DNA from: an uncultured Clostridia bacterium
GTDB lineage: Bacteria > Bacillota > Clostridia > UBA1381
Length of the DNA stretch: 24,972 nucleotides
NCBI GenBank assembly: GCA_934489015.1
Contig: CAKSSN010000032.1
Location: 1-24,972 of the forward strand
Reading direction: 5' to 3'
A program made the translations under genes and the position numbers. The notes below the pieces were generated by a model. That model did not search any database. It saw only the letters and a list, made by a program, of their open reading frames with translations, and was not told the DNA's origin. Positions within the stretch are counted from its first letter, which is position 1. Every line of letters starts with the position of its first letter. Shown here one piece after another: positions 1-6,863 of this stretch.

Positions 1-20
1 GGCGGGGCTTTGCTCCGCTC
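1..20 (+). repeat. Short hairpin repeat, family A (partial at window edge)
   Basis: GCGGGGC pairs with GCTCCGC around a TTT loop, with one G-T wobble. It looks like the inner part of the TAGGGGCGG...CCGCCC hairpin found intact at 73-94, 2581-2606 and 2650-2670, and is cut by the window start. Confidence 0.55.
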
Positions 21-72
21 GTTTTAACGCTTGCGAGCTTATTGCTTTTTTGCTATATTTTTTGTTAGCTCC

Positions 73-94
73 GTAGGGGCGGATATTATCCGCC
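73..94 (+). repeat. Short hairpin repeat, family A
   Basis: GTAGGGGCGGATATTATCCG continues to CC. GGCGGAT (78-84) pairs perfectly with ATCCGCC (88-94) around a three-base loop. It is preceded by TTAGCTCC, like the TTGCTCTGTAGGGG lead-in of the other copies. The upper stem (AT/AT) differs from the other copies but stays paired. Confidence 0.65.
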
Positions 95-130
95 AGTTTT
101 AATGCTTGCAAACTTATTTTATTTATCTGT

Positions 131-360
131 TTGTTATTTCTCGTCATTTACAGATGTTCTTTTGTGCGACAAAAGAACCAAAACCGCCGGGAGTCCGGTA
201 CCTCCCGGACCCTGAACCGCTTGGGGCACGCCCCAAGACCCCATGCAAGCAAAGATTTTTAGATTTACATGATTTATCTTTAGCCGATGTGGCAAGGGAA
301 AGTTTAATTCTAAATGTGATACGCTTAGAATTTACCGCAGCGATGCGTAAAGCCGCTGCT
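131..360 (+). repeat. Five-hairpin intergenic element, family C, copy 1
   Basis: Repeated at 3051-3279. It contains five successive hairpins. (1) GTTCTTTTGT/ACAAAAGAAC at 156-178, a perfect 10-bp stem with a GCG loop. (2) GTCCGG/CCGGAC at 193-210. (3) CTTGGGG/CCCCAAG at 220-237. (4) AATTCTAA/TTAGAATT at 306-332. (5) GCAGCG/CGCTGC at 337-359. The core from 156 to 247 matches copy 2 with a single difference by eye, while the rest is clearly more diverged. Function is unknown; it could be a structured RNA, a non-autonomous mobile element or a REP-like repeat. Confidence 0.75.
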
Positions 361-510
361 AATTTTTGAGCTGTGTTTACAAATTTCAATGAAATTCCAA
401 AAAGATTGCAGGTAAAAAGCGGGCGGAGCAGACAAAGAATACAGCAAAATAGTAAATGTTTGCAAGGGCTTTTTCGGGCGGAGCAAACAGACAAAACCTT
501 TTCAAAACAT

Positions 511-539
511 GAACACACATTTCCCGGTGTGTTCTTTTT
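511..539 (+). terminator. Intrinsic terminator upstream of the permease promoter
   Basis: GAACACAC (511-518) pairs perfectly with GTGTGTTC (527-534) around an eight-base loop, followed directly by TTTTT (535-539). It lies about 70 bp before the promoter at 609-637. It therefore probably ends transcription entering from a gene left of the window and insulates the cluster. No gene in the window ends at it. Confidence 0.75.
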
Positions 540-608
540 GTATGCCCGAAAAACCGCACAAACGTGCGGAATGTTTATAAATTGTATATCGCAGATTGAT
601 TTTGTATA

Positions 609-637
609 TTGAAATTTTTACTCCGTGATGATATGAT
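609..637 (+). promoter_or_regulatory. Sigma-A-type promoter for the ABC permease genes
   Basis: The -35 box TTGAAA (609-614) and -10 box TATGAT (632-637) are separated by 17 bp. An overlapping TATAAT at 637-642 is a second possible -10, but its spacing to TTGAAA would be 22 bp. Transcription should start near 643-645, leaving a short leader that contains the GAAAGG ribosome binding site at 655-660. Confidence 0.65.
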
Positions 638-669
638 ATAATCAACAAGTAAACGAAAGGGTGTTTGAT

Positions 670-1617
670 TTGAAATCTCGGACAGCAGCAAAAGCCGCTC
701 TCGGCGGCAAAAGAAAAATAAACGCCGGGAGGCTTTGGGCGGACAGGCAATTATATCTGCTTTTAATTCCGTTTTTGCTATACTATATTTTATTTGTGTT
801 TCGTCCGATGGGCGGAATGGTAATCGCGTTTAAGGACTACAGCGTGTATAAGGGCATAATGGGAAGCCCGTGGGTCGGGCTTAAACATTTCAGAGAGTTT
901 TTCCAAAGCGAATATTTCGGCCGAACATTTAAAAACACGCTTCTTATAAGCTTTTATCAGCTGCTTATAGGCTTTCCGGCGCCGATTATATTTGCACTTA
1001 TGCTAAACGAGGTCGGGCTCAAGCGCTACAAAAGCGTTGTTCAGACAATGTCGTATCTTCCGTACTTCATTTCAACCGTCGTTATAGCCGGCATGATAAC
1101 GCTGTTTCTTGCTCCCACAAACGGAGTTATAAATATTATAATCGACAAGCTCGGCGGCGAGAAGATATATTTTCTCACGAAGCCCGAATGGTTCAGGACG
1201 ATTTACATAACGCAGGGTATATGGACAGGGCTCGGCTACAACTCGATTGTATATATCGCGGCGCTGTCGGGAATTGACCAGGAGCTTTACGAGGCGTGCA
1301 GAATTGACGGCGGCGGCCGCATTTGTCAGACGTGGCACATAACTCTGCCGGGACTTTTGCCGACTATTGTAACGCTTTTCATAATCCAGATAGGAAACAT
1401 CCTAAATGTCGGCTATGAAATGATAATTCTGCTTTATCAGCCGGCCACTTATGAAACCGCCGACACAATCAGCACATATGTTTACAGAATGGGTATTGAA
1501 AAGGCAAACTACAGCCTGTCAACTGCGGTAAGCTTCTTTAATTCGATTGTCGGCTTTGCGCTCGTTGCGGTTGCGAACTACATAAGCAACAAGGTAAACG
1601 ATATGGGATTATGGTAA
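670..1617 (+). CDS. ABC sugar transporter permease, LplB type
   Basis: Inner-membrane permease of a carbohydrate importer of the CUT1 class (LplB/YtcP-like, BPD_transp_1 fold). It pairs with the next permease to form the channel for oligosaccharides delivered by the lipoprotein at 3535-5094. About six hydrophobic segments are visible. The cytoplasmic EAA loop that docks the ATPase reads EACRIDGGG at about residues 211-219 (numbering from the GTG at 661) and is followed by LPGLLPTI. An N-terminal tail of about 28 basic residues precedes the first segment, as is usual for LplB. Start choice: the frame opens with GTG at 661, but GAAAGG at 655-660 abuts that codon. TTG at 670 has a normal 9-base spacing and is preferred, giving 315 residues. 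No ATPase gene is present, which is normal for this class because it borrows an MsmK/UgpC-type ATPase encoded elsewhere. Substrate is not readable from sequence. Confidence 0.93.
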   Translation: MKSRTAAKAALGGKRKINAGRLWADRQLYLLLIPFLLYYILFVFRPMGGMVIAFKDYSVYKGIMGSPWVGLKHFREFFQSEYFGRTFKNTLLISFYQLLIGFPAPIIFALMLNEVGLKRYKSVVQTMSYLPYFISTVVIAGMITLFLAPTNGVINIIIDKLGGEKIYFLTKPEWFRTIYITQGIWTGLGYNSIVYIAALSGIDQELYEACRIDGGGRICQTWHITLPGLLPTIVTLFIIQIGNILNVGYEMIILLYQPATYETADTISTYVYRMGIEKANYSLSTAVSFFNSIVGFALVAVANYISNKVNDMGLW

Positions 1618-1630
1618 GGAGGACTGACAG

Positions 1631-2509
1631 ATGAAGCTTACTAAAGGGCGCGTTGCCTTTAACATTATAAATTACACGCTGCTTGCGCTTATCGCGGTTA
1701 TATGCGTTTATCCGATATGGTATGTGTTCGCCGCGTCAATGAGCGGTGCGGATTATGTGAACATGGGGCAGGTTTGGCTGCTGCCTAAGGGATTTACGCT
1801 TGACGCGTACACGAAGATTATTCACCGCGACGGAGTTTGGCTTTCGTATTTAAACTCGTTTTACTACATGATTTTCGGAACGGCGGTAAACCTGTTTTTC
1901 ACGGTCTGCGGAGCGTATCCGCTATCTAAAAAAAGGCTTGCGGGCAGGCGGCTTATTAATATGCTGATAGTGTTCACGATGTGGTTTAGCGCGGGAACAA
2001 TTCCGCTTTATCTCACGTTTCGCGACTATGGACTTTTAAACACAAGGACGGCTATTTTGTTCGGCTTTGCGTGCGGAACATACAACTTTATTCTGCTGCG
2101 CACGTATTTTGCCGGAATACCGGAAGCGCTCGAAGAGGCGGCTAAGATTGACGGTGCGGGAGATATTTACATACTTATTAAAATAATGCTTCCGCTTGCC
2201 GCGCCGTCGCTTGCGACAATAGGGCTTTTTTATGCGGTTTCGAGGTGGAACGGTTATTTATGGTCGATGATTTTGCTGACCGATGACAGAAAAATTCCGC
2301 TTCAGGTTGTGCTTAAAAAGCTTGTTGTTGACATGAGCGGGCACGGCGAAAATATGGCTTTCGGCGCGCAGGATACGTCAAATACGCTTTCTGAGGAAAC
2401 GGTTATGTATGCGACAATGGTGTTCTCGATTGTGCCTATGATGATTTTGTATCCGTTTATTCAGAAGTATTTTGTTAAGGGGATTATGCTTGGATCGGTA
2501 AAGGGGTAA
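1631..2509 (+). CDS. ABC sugar transporter permease, LplC/YtcP type
   Basis: Second integral-membrane subunit of the same importer (CUT1 class, LplC/YtcP-like, COG0395 type), 292 residues. The N-terminus has the short cytoplasmic tail and VYPIWYVFAAS-type first segment typical of this family. The EAA loop LEEAAKIDGAG lies at about residues 167-177 and is close to consensus, followed by MLPLAAPSLATI. The C-terminus IQKYFVKGIMLGSVKG is the family-typical ending. It starts 13 bases after the first permease, with AAGGAGG (1616-1622) overlapping the upstream stop codon and 8 bases before the ATG, so the two are translated from one message. In most relatives the binding-protein gene follows at once; here it is 1 kb away across repeats. 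Confidence 0.94.
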   Translation: MKLTKGRVAFNIINYTLLALIAVICVYPIWYVFAASMSGADYVNMGQVWLLPKGFTLDAYTKIIHRDGVWLSYLNSFYYMIFGTAVNLFFTVCGAYPLSKKRLAGRRLINMLIVFTMWFSAGTIPLYLTFRDYGLLNTRTAILFGFACGTYNFILLRTYFAGIPEALEEAAKIDGAGDIYILIKIMLPLAAPSLATIGLFYAVSRWNGYLWSMILLTDDRKIPLQVVLKKLVVDMSGHGENMAFGAQDTSNTLSEETVMYATMVFSIVPMMILYPFIQKYFVKGIMLGSVKG

Positions 2510-2517
2510 TTAGCTAT

Positions 2518-2606
2518 ATATTTGTTTGCGTTTTACGGTTTTAGCAAAATTTAAAAATGTTGAATAAATTTATTTGCTCTGTAGGGGCGGGGCTACGCTC
2601 CGCCCG
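2518..2606 (+). repeat. AT-rich lead-in plus family A hairpin
   Basis: ATATTTGTTTGCGTTTTACG begins a ~73-bp AT-rich unit that recurs at 3282-3353 and runs into TTGCTCTGTAGGGGCGG in both places. The hairpin GGGCGGGGC-TAC-GCTCCGCCC (2585-2605) is a 9-bp stem with one G-T wobble. It begins only 8 bases after the stop codon of the second permease gene. Confidence 0.65.
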
Positions 2607-2646
2607 AAAGATAGCTTGGCATTTTTGCAATATTCTTGTTTGCTCT

Positions 2647-2670
2647 GTAGGGGCGGTTACTAACCGCCCG
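2647..2670 (+). repeat. Short hairpin repeat, family A
   Basis: GTAGGGGCGGTTACTAACCG continues to CCCG. GGGCGGTT (2651-2658) pairs perfectly with AACCGCCC (2662-2669) around ACT. It is preceded by TTTGCTCT like its relatives. Confidence 0.65.
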
Positions 2671-2725
2671 AAATAATACTTGCGAGCGTTTGGCATTTTT
2701 GCGATATTCATTATTCGCTCCGCAT

Positions 2726-2744
2726 GGGCGGAAATTGACCACCC
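2726..2744 (+). repeat. Short hairpin repeat, family A (decayed)
   Basis: GGGCGGAAATTGACCACCC keeps the outer GGG/CCC pairs and two inner G-C pairs, but has mismatches at C2729/A2741 and A2732/A2738. Read as a degenerate copy of the hairpins at 2651-2669 and 3349-3365. Confidence 0.45.
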
Positions 2745-2753
2745 GATTTGACT

Positions 2754-2998
2754 TCATCCCTCAGTCAGCTGCGCTGACAGCTCCCTTCAAAAGGAGCTTT
2801 TGCTTGGGTGAATACATCGGGTAAATGAAAGTATTTCGTTAGCAAAAGAGTTTTTTTTAATATGGTCTTTCGATTTGCTGAAAGCTTTGGAGTGCAAAGC
2901 CTCAAAAACTGCATTTATTTTGACTTAGCTGACAATTTTGTGGAGCAAAGCCTCCATCCTTGAGGGAGGGGGACCGCTTTAGCGGTGGAAGGAGTAAA
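2754..2998. repeat. MITE-like element with inverted ends, family B copy 1
   Basis: The left end (TCATCCCTCAGTCAGC..., with hairpin GTCAGC-TGC-GCTGAC) and the reverse complement of the right end (TCCTTCCACCGCTAAAGCGG..., with hairpin ACCGC/GCGGT) align over about 50 bases. They share a CTCCCT(T/C)CAA and GGAG...CTTTGCT pattern, so this looks like an element bounded by imperfect inverted repeats around an AT-rich centre. No transposase is encoded and I could not see a target-site duplication. The left portion AGCTCC(C)TT-CAA-AAGGAGCT followed by TTT (2779-2801) could act as a weak terminator for the permease message. Confidence 0.5.
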
Positions 2999-3050
2999 AA
3001 TACAGTGTTGTAAAATTTTAGAATTAGTTAAAATGTGTTTAATTGATACT

Positions 3051-3279
3051 TTGTTTTATCTTGACATTTAAAGGTGTTCTTTTGTGCGACAAAAGAACCA
3101 AAAGCGCCGGGAGTCCGGTACCTCCCGGACCCTGAACCGCTTGGGGCACGCCCCAAGACCCCATGCAGACAAAGATTTTAGGTTTTGCAGGATTTATTGC
3201 AAGCCAACGCGGCAAGGGAAAGTTAAATTCTGATTGTGATATAATCGGAATTTACCGCAGCGATGCATACGCCGCTGCT
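3051..3279 (+). repeat. Five-hairpin intergenic element, family C, copy 2
   Basis: Second copy of the element at 131-360, same orientation. Hairpins: GTTCTTTTGT/ACAAAAGAAC (3076-3098); GTCCGG/CCGGAC and CTTGGGG/CCCCAAG in the next 65 bases; AATTCTGATT/AATCGGAATT (3226-3252); GCAGCG/CGCTGC (3257-3278). The fourth helix differs in sequence from copy 1 but still pairs (A-T replaced by G-C, T-A by T-G), which is the pattern expected if RNA or DNA structure is kept. Confidence 0.75.
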
Positions 3280-3281
3280 AC

Positions 3282-3366
3282 ATATTTGTTTGCATTTTAC
3301 GGTTTCGGCGAAATTTGAAAACGCTGAATAAATTTGTTTGCTCTATGGGGCGGACATTGACCGCCG
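3282..3366 (+). repeat. AT-rich lead-in plus family A hairpin
   Basis: Second copy of the 2518-2606 unit. The lead-in runs to TTGCTCTATGGGGCGG. The hairpin GGCGG/CCGCC (3349-3365) is imperfect in its upper part (ACATTGA). Confidence 0.55.
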
Positions 3367-3374
3367 ATATAACA

Positions 3375-3452
3375 TCATCCCTCAGTCAGCTGCGCTGACA
3401 GCTCCCTTCAAAAGGAGCCTTTGCTTGGGCAAGTATATAGGGTGAATGAAAG
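3375..3452 (+). repeat. Family B repeat, left portion, copy 2
   Basis: Matches 2754-2830 (TCATCCCTCAGTCAGCTGCG onward, with the GTCAGC/GCTGAC and GCTCC...GGAGC hairpins) and ends in GGTGAATGAAAG, after which similarity stops. It lies in the opposite orientation to the copies at 24577-24687 and 24890-24972 and sits 82 bp before the binding-protein start codon. Confidence 0.65.
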
Positions 3453-3534
3453 ATTATTGTGTGAAAGCAAGTAATTTAAATTTGGATAATTAAAAAATTA
3501 TATAAAAGTATTAAAAAAGAAAGGAAGTAAAAAA

Positions 3535-5094
3535 ATGGACAAAAAGAATGTACTTAGAAAAACGGCGGTGGGGCTTTGCGTACTGCTCTTACTTACGGCG
3601 TCAGGCTGCAAAGGCGGAGAGAAATCGGGCGTTAAGACAACGCCGCTCGGCTCCGGCGACAAAATCAGCGAAGAGCCGACAACTCTTGACCTTTTCATGA
3701 TCTCATCAGGTGACAAGCACCTTGAGGATTTAGAGGTTTGGCAGCAGATTGCAAAGGACACAAACGTAACGCTTCACACGGTATCGTCAAAGAGCGCGTC
3801 CGACGAGGACACGGCGTTTAACACGCTTATGGCGAGCGGAGATTTGCCCGACCTTGTAATTTACAACAAGGCAAAGCAGGCTTTCCCGAAATATGGTATG
3901 GAGGGCGCGTTTGAGCCGCTCGACGACCTTATAAAAGAGTATGCGCCGAATGTGGAAAAGCAGCTCGAAGACGCGGATGTTCGCGCTTATGTTACCGCGT
4001 CTGACAACAAAATATATTTTCTCACCGGCGTAAATCCGCGAACGGTTGCGTCGGGATGGTTTATCCGTCAGGACTGGCTTGACAAGCTCGGACTTAAGTC
4101 ACCGACAACGGTTGAGGAATATTACAACGTTCTCAAAGCGTTTCGCGACGGCGACCCGAACGGCAACGGCATAAAGGACGAAGTACCGTATTTTTCACGT
4201 TTTGCAGGTGTGGATCATCTTGTGCTTTTGTTTAACACAATTCAGAACTGGGAATTAAGGGACGGCAAGGTTGTTTACGGACCGACAACACCGGAGTTTA
4301 AAACGGCTTATGAAAACATTTCAAAGTGGTATGCCGAAGGGCTTATCGACAAGGAAATTTACACAAGAGGAAGCAAATCGCGCGACAAGCTTTTCGGAGA
4401 AAACTTAGGCGGCTCGACACATGACTGGTTCGGCTCAACGGCGCAGTTTAACACGATTTTAAAGGACACCGTTCCGGGCTTTGATGTTGAAGCAATCGCA
4501 CCGCCGAACGGCAAGGAATACACAAGCCGCGACCGCACAACATATTCCGGAATTGCACTCGCTTCAAGCTCGGAGAAAAAGGAAGTCGGCATAAGATTTA
4601 TCGACTATATGTTTTCCGAAAAAGGACAGCGCTACTCGAATTTCGGCATAGAGGGCAAGCATTACGACATGGAGGGCGACTATCCGAAATTCCAGGACTG
4701 GGTTGTTCACGGCGACAAGACGGCTATAGATATTTTAAACGAGTCGGGCGCGTGTCTCGGTTTCCCGTCCGTTCAGGACTTCAGATACGAGGAGCAGTGG
4801 CTCGTTCCGGCAGCTAAAAAGGGCGTTGATTTATATCTTGACAACAACTATCTTGTAGATCCGTTCCCGACTCTTTCGTACATAGACGATGAGGAAGAAA
4901 AGCTCAACAAGATTATGACCGATGTAAGAACATATCTTGACGAAACAACGCAAAAATGGGTATTCGGCAGCGCAAATGTTGACGATGAAATTGACGCATT
5001 TAATGTACAGCTTAAAAAGCTTGGCATTGACGAAGCTACCGAAATTCAGCAAAAGGCTTACGAGAGATATTTAAAGCTTAAGGACAACAAATAA
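3535..5094 (+). CDS. Extracellular carbohydrate-binding lipoprotein of the ABC importer (LplA type)
   Basis: Membrane-anchored substrate-binding protein of the importer whose permeases lie at 670-2509, 519 residues. The N-terminus has basic residues, a hydrophobic core and a lipobox ASGC with the acylated cysteine at about residue 25, so it should be a surface lipoprotein. Family hallmarks include WFIRQDWLDKLGL followed by PTTVEEYY (about 175-196) and a calcium-loop-like DGDPNGNGIKDEVPYF (about 205-220), both typical of LplA-like solute-binding proteins of about 500 residues. The RBS AAGGA (3521-3525) stands 9 bases before the ATG. It is separated from its permeases by 1 kb of repeats but lies on the same strand, so cooperation is inferred from family pairing and proximity. 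The bound ligand is probably an oligosaccharide released by the lyases encoded downstream. Confidence 0.93.
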   Translation: MDKKNVLRKTAVGLCVLLLLTASGCKGGEKSGVKTTPLGSGDKISEEPTTLDLFMISSGDKHLEDLEVWQQIAKDTNVTLHTVSSKSASDEDTAFNTLMASGDLPDLVIYNKAKQAFPKYGMEGAFEPLDDLIKEYAPNVEKQLEDADVRAYVTASDNKIYFLTGVNPRTVASGWFIRQDWLDKLGLKSPTTVEEYYNVLKAFRDGDPNGNGIKDEVPYFSRFAGVDHLVLLFNTIQNWELRDGKVVYGPTTPEFKTAYENISKWYAEGLIDKEIYTRGSKSRDKLFGENLGGSTHDWFGSTAQFNTILKDTVPGFDVEAIAPPNGKEYTSRDRTTYSGIALASSSEKKEVGIRFIDYMFSEKGQRYSNFGIEGKHYDMEGDYPKFQDWVVHGDKTAIDILNESGACLGFPSVQDFRYEEQWLVPAAKKGVDLYLDNNYLVDPFPTLSYIDDEEEKLNKIMTDVRTYLDETTQKWVFGSANVDDEIDAFNVQLKKLGIDEATEIQQKAYERYLKLKDNK

Positions 5095-5123
5095 TTTAAA
5101 AAGGGTATAAAAGCGTTTAACAT

Positions 5124-5143
5124 GCCGCGTGTGGTGGCGCGGC
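5124..5143 (+). other. Hairpin between binding-protein and first SLH gene
   Basis: GCCGCG (5124-5129) pairs with CGCGGC (5138-5143) around an eight-base loop. It is followed by seven A rather than T, so it is not a standard terminator for plus-strand transcription. It may protect the 3' end of the binding-protein message. Confidence 0.4.
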
Positions 5144-5153
5144 AAAAAAATTG

Positions 5154-5189
5154 GCTGATGGCGAAAATCGTTTGACTTTCGTCATCAGC
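5154..5189 (+). promoter_or_regulatory. Strong stem-loop in the leader of the first SLH gene
   Basis: GCTGATGGCGAAA (5154-5166) pairs with TTTCGTCATCAGC (5177-5189), 13 bp with one G-T wobble, around a 10-base loop. No T-run follows. It lies 10 bases after the 5124-5143 hairpin and 35 bases before the next start codon, so it could be an mRNA stabiliser, processing site or translational control element. Confidence 0.45.
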
Positions 5190-5224
5190 TGCATGAGCAA
5201 AAAAAAGCGAAAGGGGCATTTGAT

Positions 5225-6844
5225 ATGCATTTTGGCAGAGCAGCTGCGTCAGCGGCGCTTATTATGGCTATATCGACAGGCGCGGCGCTGGCGGATACGG
5301 GAATGTATGCCGTTTACAGCTCATCCGGCGCGGAGGTTAAGATAAGCGGAAGCTTCGACTCTGTCGGCGGCGCGGTTACGGTTATGATTTTGCCATCGGA
5401 AGAGGACAAAAGCGCTGTTACGGCGGAGAAAATAACCAAGAAAAAATACATAACAAAGCAGGGCATATGCGGCGAAAACGGAGAGTTTTCTTTCAGCATT
5501 AATATGCCGCAGTATTTGGCAAGCGGAAATTACACCGTTTATGCCGCATGTGAGGGCGAAGAAGCGGAGGCTTCTTTCAGCCATGTAAGCCGCAGCGATG
5601 TTGAAGCTGTTTTAAAGGAGATAAATTCGGCAAAAACGGCGGCGGAGCTTGAAAAAATTCTTTCGGATAACGCCGAAAAAGTAGGGCTCGGAGAAGAGGT
5701 CAAGGGCTTATACGGCCATATTTCGCGCCTTTTGTTTTCCGTGCGCCCAAGCGGCGGCTACAGTGCGGACAGCTTTCTTGAAAACAAAAGCAGAGCGGCG
5801 GCGATTGCACTTTTAGCGTCGGGCGGCGATTTCAAGGACGTTTTAACGTCCTACGGTGAATATTTTGGATTTTCGTATGAAGCGGAAAGCAGCAAACTAA
5901 GCGACGATTGCCTAAAAAAAGCGGCGGAGCTTTTCTTATCGGCTGAGCCGAAAGAAAGCCTGAATGAGCTATTCTGGCAGACATTGCTTTTTGCGCGCGC
6001 GGACAGCAGCGCAAGCTATGTTGAAATGCGCTCGGCGGTTGAGGACTATGCAGAACTCGCGTCGCTTGACCTTAGCGGATACAATCATCTTTCGGAAGTT
6101 AAAAAAACCGCCGCTATGAAAACGGTTTTTTCAAAGGGTGCAACGAGCTTTTCGGAGCTTTCGGACTTTATTTTAGCGGCTGTTCGCGAACAGGAGAATA
6201 AAAAAGATAACAACTCGTCCTCTTCCGGCGGTGGCGGAGGAGGTGGCGGCGGCAGCTCGTCAAAATCGGGCGGCGCGGTTTCTTCAATCGGAAGCACACA
6301 GCCCGAAAAAACGTCCTACAGCGGTTTTTCGGATATGGAAAATCACTGGGGCAGGGAATATGTGGAGCGCCTTGCCAAAAAGGGCATTGTGTCGGGCTTT
6401 GAGGACAATACATATCGCCCGGAGAAGTGCGTTACGAGAGCGGAATATATAAAGCTTGTCGTTTGCGCGCTCGGAACGGAGCTTACGGAAAACGAATATT
6501 TTACGGATGTTTTGCGCGGAGACTGGTATTTTAAATATATCTCCGCCGCAAAGGAAGCGGGACTTGCAGGCGGCTTTGACGGGCTTTTCCGCCCGAATGA
6601 TTTAATAACGCGCGAGGACGCGGCGGTTATTTTGTCGAGGGCTTCGGGAAAAGAAAACGCAGGCGGCGCGGCGGAGTTTTCCGACAGCACCGATATATCG
6701 GACTATGCAAAGCAGGCGGTCGGGCAGCTTTCGGCGGACGGTATAATAAACGGAGTTAATTCGGAGTTTTTGCCGAAAAAGACTGCAACGCGCGCGGAAG
6801 CGGCGGCGATGATATGCAGATTTTCGGACAAATACGGCACGTGA
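5225..6844 (+). CDS. Secreted protein with three C-terminal SLH domains
   Basis: Cell-surface protein, 539 residues, probably held non-covalently to secondary wall polymer by its SLH domains. A short signal peptide ends near ALA|DTG (residue 23). Next is a beta-rich region (about 24-118, ending in SGNYTVYAACEGEEAEASF) that looks like an Ig-type fold, then a mainly helical region (about 123-322). A Ser/Gly linker with nine consecutive glycines (about 330-350) leads to three SLH repeats at about 367-416, 425-473 and 485-533. SLH hallmarks are visible as FSDMENHWGREYVERLAKKG, TYRPEKCVTRAE, FRPNDLITREDAA and TATRAEAAAMICRF. The ATG at 5225 is chosen because GAAAGGGG (5209-5216) sits 8 bases upstream; an upstream ATG at 5193 is in another frame. 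There is no enzyme signature. Likely role: surface anchor or adaptor of the locus. SLH assignment is firm, partner binding is inference. Confidence 0.9.
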   Translation: MHFGRAAASAALIMAISTGAALADTGMYAVYSSSGAEVKISGSFDSVGGAVTVMILPSEEDKSAVTAEKITKKKYITKQGICGENGEFSFSINMPQYLASGNYTVYAACEGEEAEASFSHVSRSDVEAVLKEINSAKTAAELEKILSDNAEKVGLGEEVKGLYGHISRLLFSVRPSGGYSADSFLENKSRAAAIALLASGGDFKDVLTSYGEYFGFSYEAESSKLSDDCLKKAAELFLSAEPKESLNELFWQTLLFARADSSASYVEMRSAVEDYAELASLDLSGYNHLSEVKKTAAMKTVFSKGATSFSELSDFILAAVREQENKKDNNSSSSGGGGGGGGGSSSKSGGAVSSIGSTQPEKTSYSGFSDMENHWGREYVERLAKKGIVSGFEDNTYRPEKCVTRAEYIKLVVCALGTELTENEYFTDVLRGDWYFKYISAAKEAGLAGGFDGLFRPNDLITREDAAVILSRASGKENAGGAAEFSDSTDISDYAKQAVGQLSADGIINGVNSEFLPKKTATRAEAAAMICRFSDKYGT

Positions 6845-6863
6845 GAAAGGACGGATGTGTTAA

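Larger units (their letters stand above)
1..660. other. Gene-free left end: repeat mosaic, terminator and promoter
   Basis: I see no credible gene here. The open frames in this stretch run through hairpin repeats, lack convincing ribosome binding sites and encode low-complexity or basic peptides. The stretch holds two short GGGGCGG hairpin repeats (1-20, 73-94), one copy of a ~230-bp five-hairpin element (131-360), remnants of GGGCGGAGCA-type repeats near 420-440 and 475-495, an intrinsic terminator (511-539), a small hairpin CCGCAC-AAAC-GTGCGG (554-569) and a sigma-A promoter (609-637) for the downstream permease genes. Confidence 0.7.
2510..3534. other. Gene-free repeat mosaic between permease and binding-protein genes
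   Basis: About 1 kb with no credible gene. In order it holds: an AT-rich unit leading into a family A hairpin (2518-2606); a second family A hairpin (2650-2670); a decayed one (2726-2744); a MITE-like element (2754-2998); the second five-hairpin element (3051-3279); another copy of the AT-rich lead-in plus hairpin (3282-3366); and a second copy of the left part of the MITE-like element (3375-3452). I find no promoter with good -35 and -10 boxes directly before the binding-protein gene; TATAAA at 3501-3506 has no well-spaced partner. Confidence 0.7.

Noticed and set aside
106..369. Open frames across the five-hairpin element (plus 106-369, minus 144-518) and plus 373-612
   Set aside because: They run through palindromic repeat DNA, are not kept in the second copy at 3051-3279, and 373-612 reads through the terminator at 511-539.
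5151..5345. Small plus-strand frame overlapping the start of the first SLH gene
   Set aside because: It begins inside the 5154-5189 stem-loop, has no good ribosome binding site and overlaps a well-supported gene in another frame.
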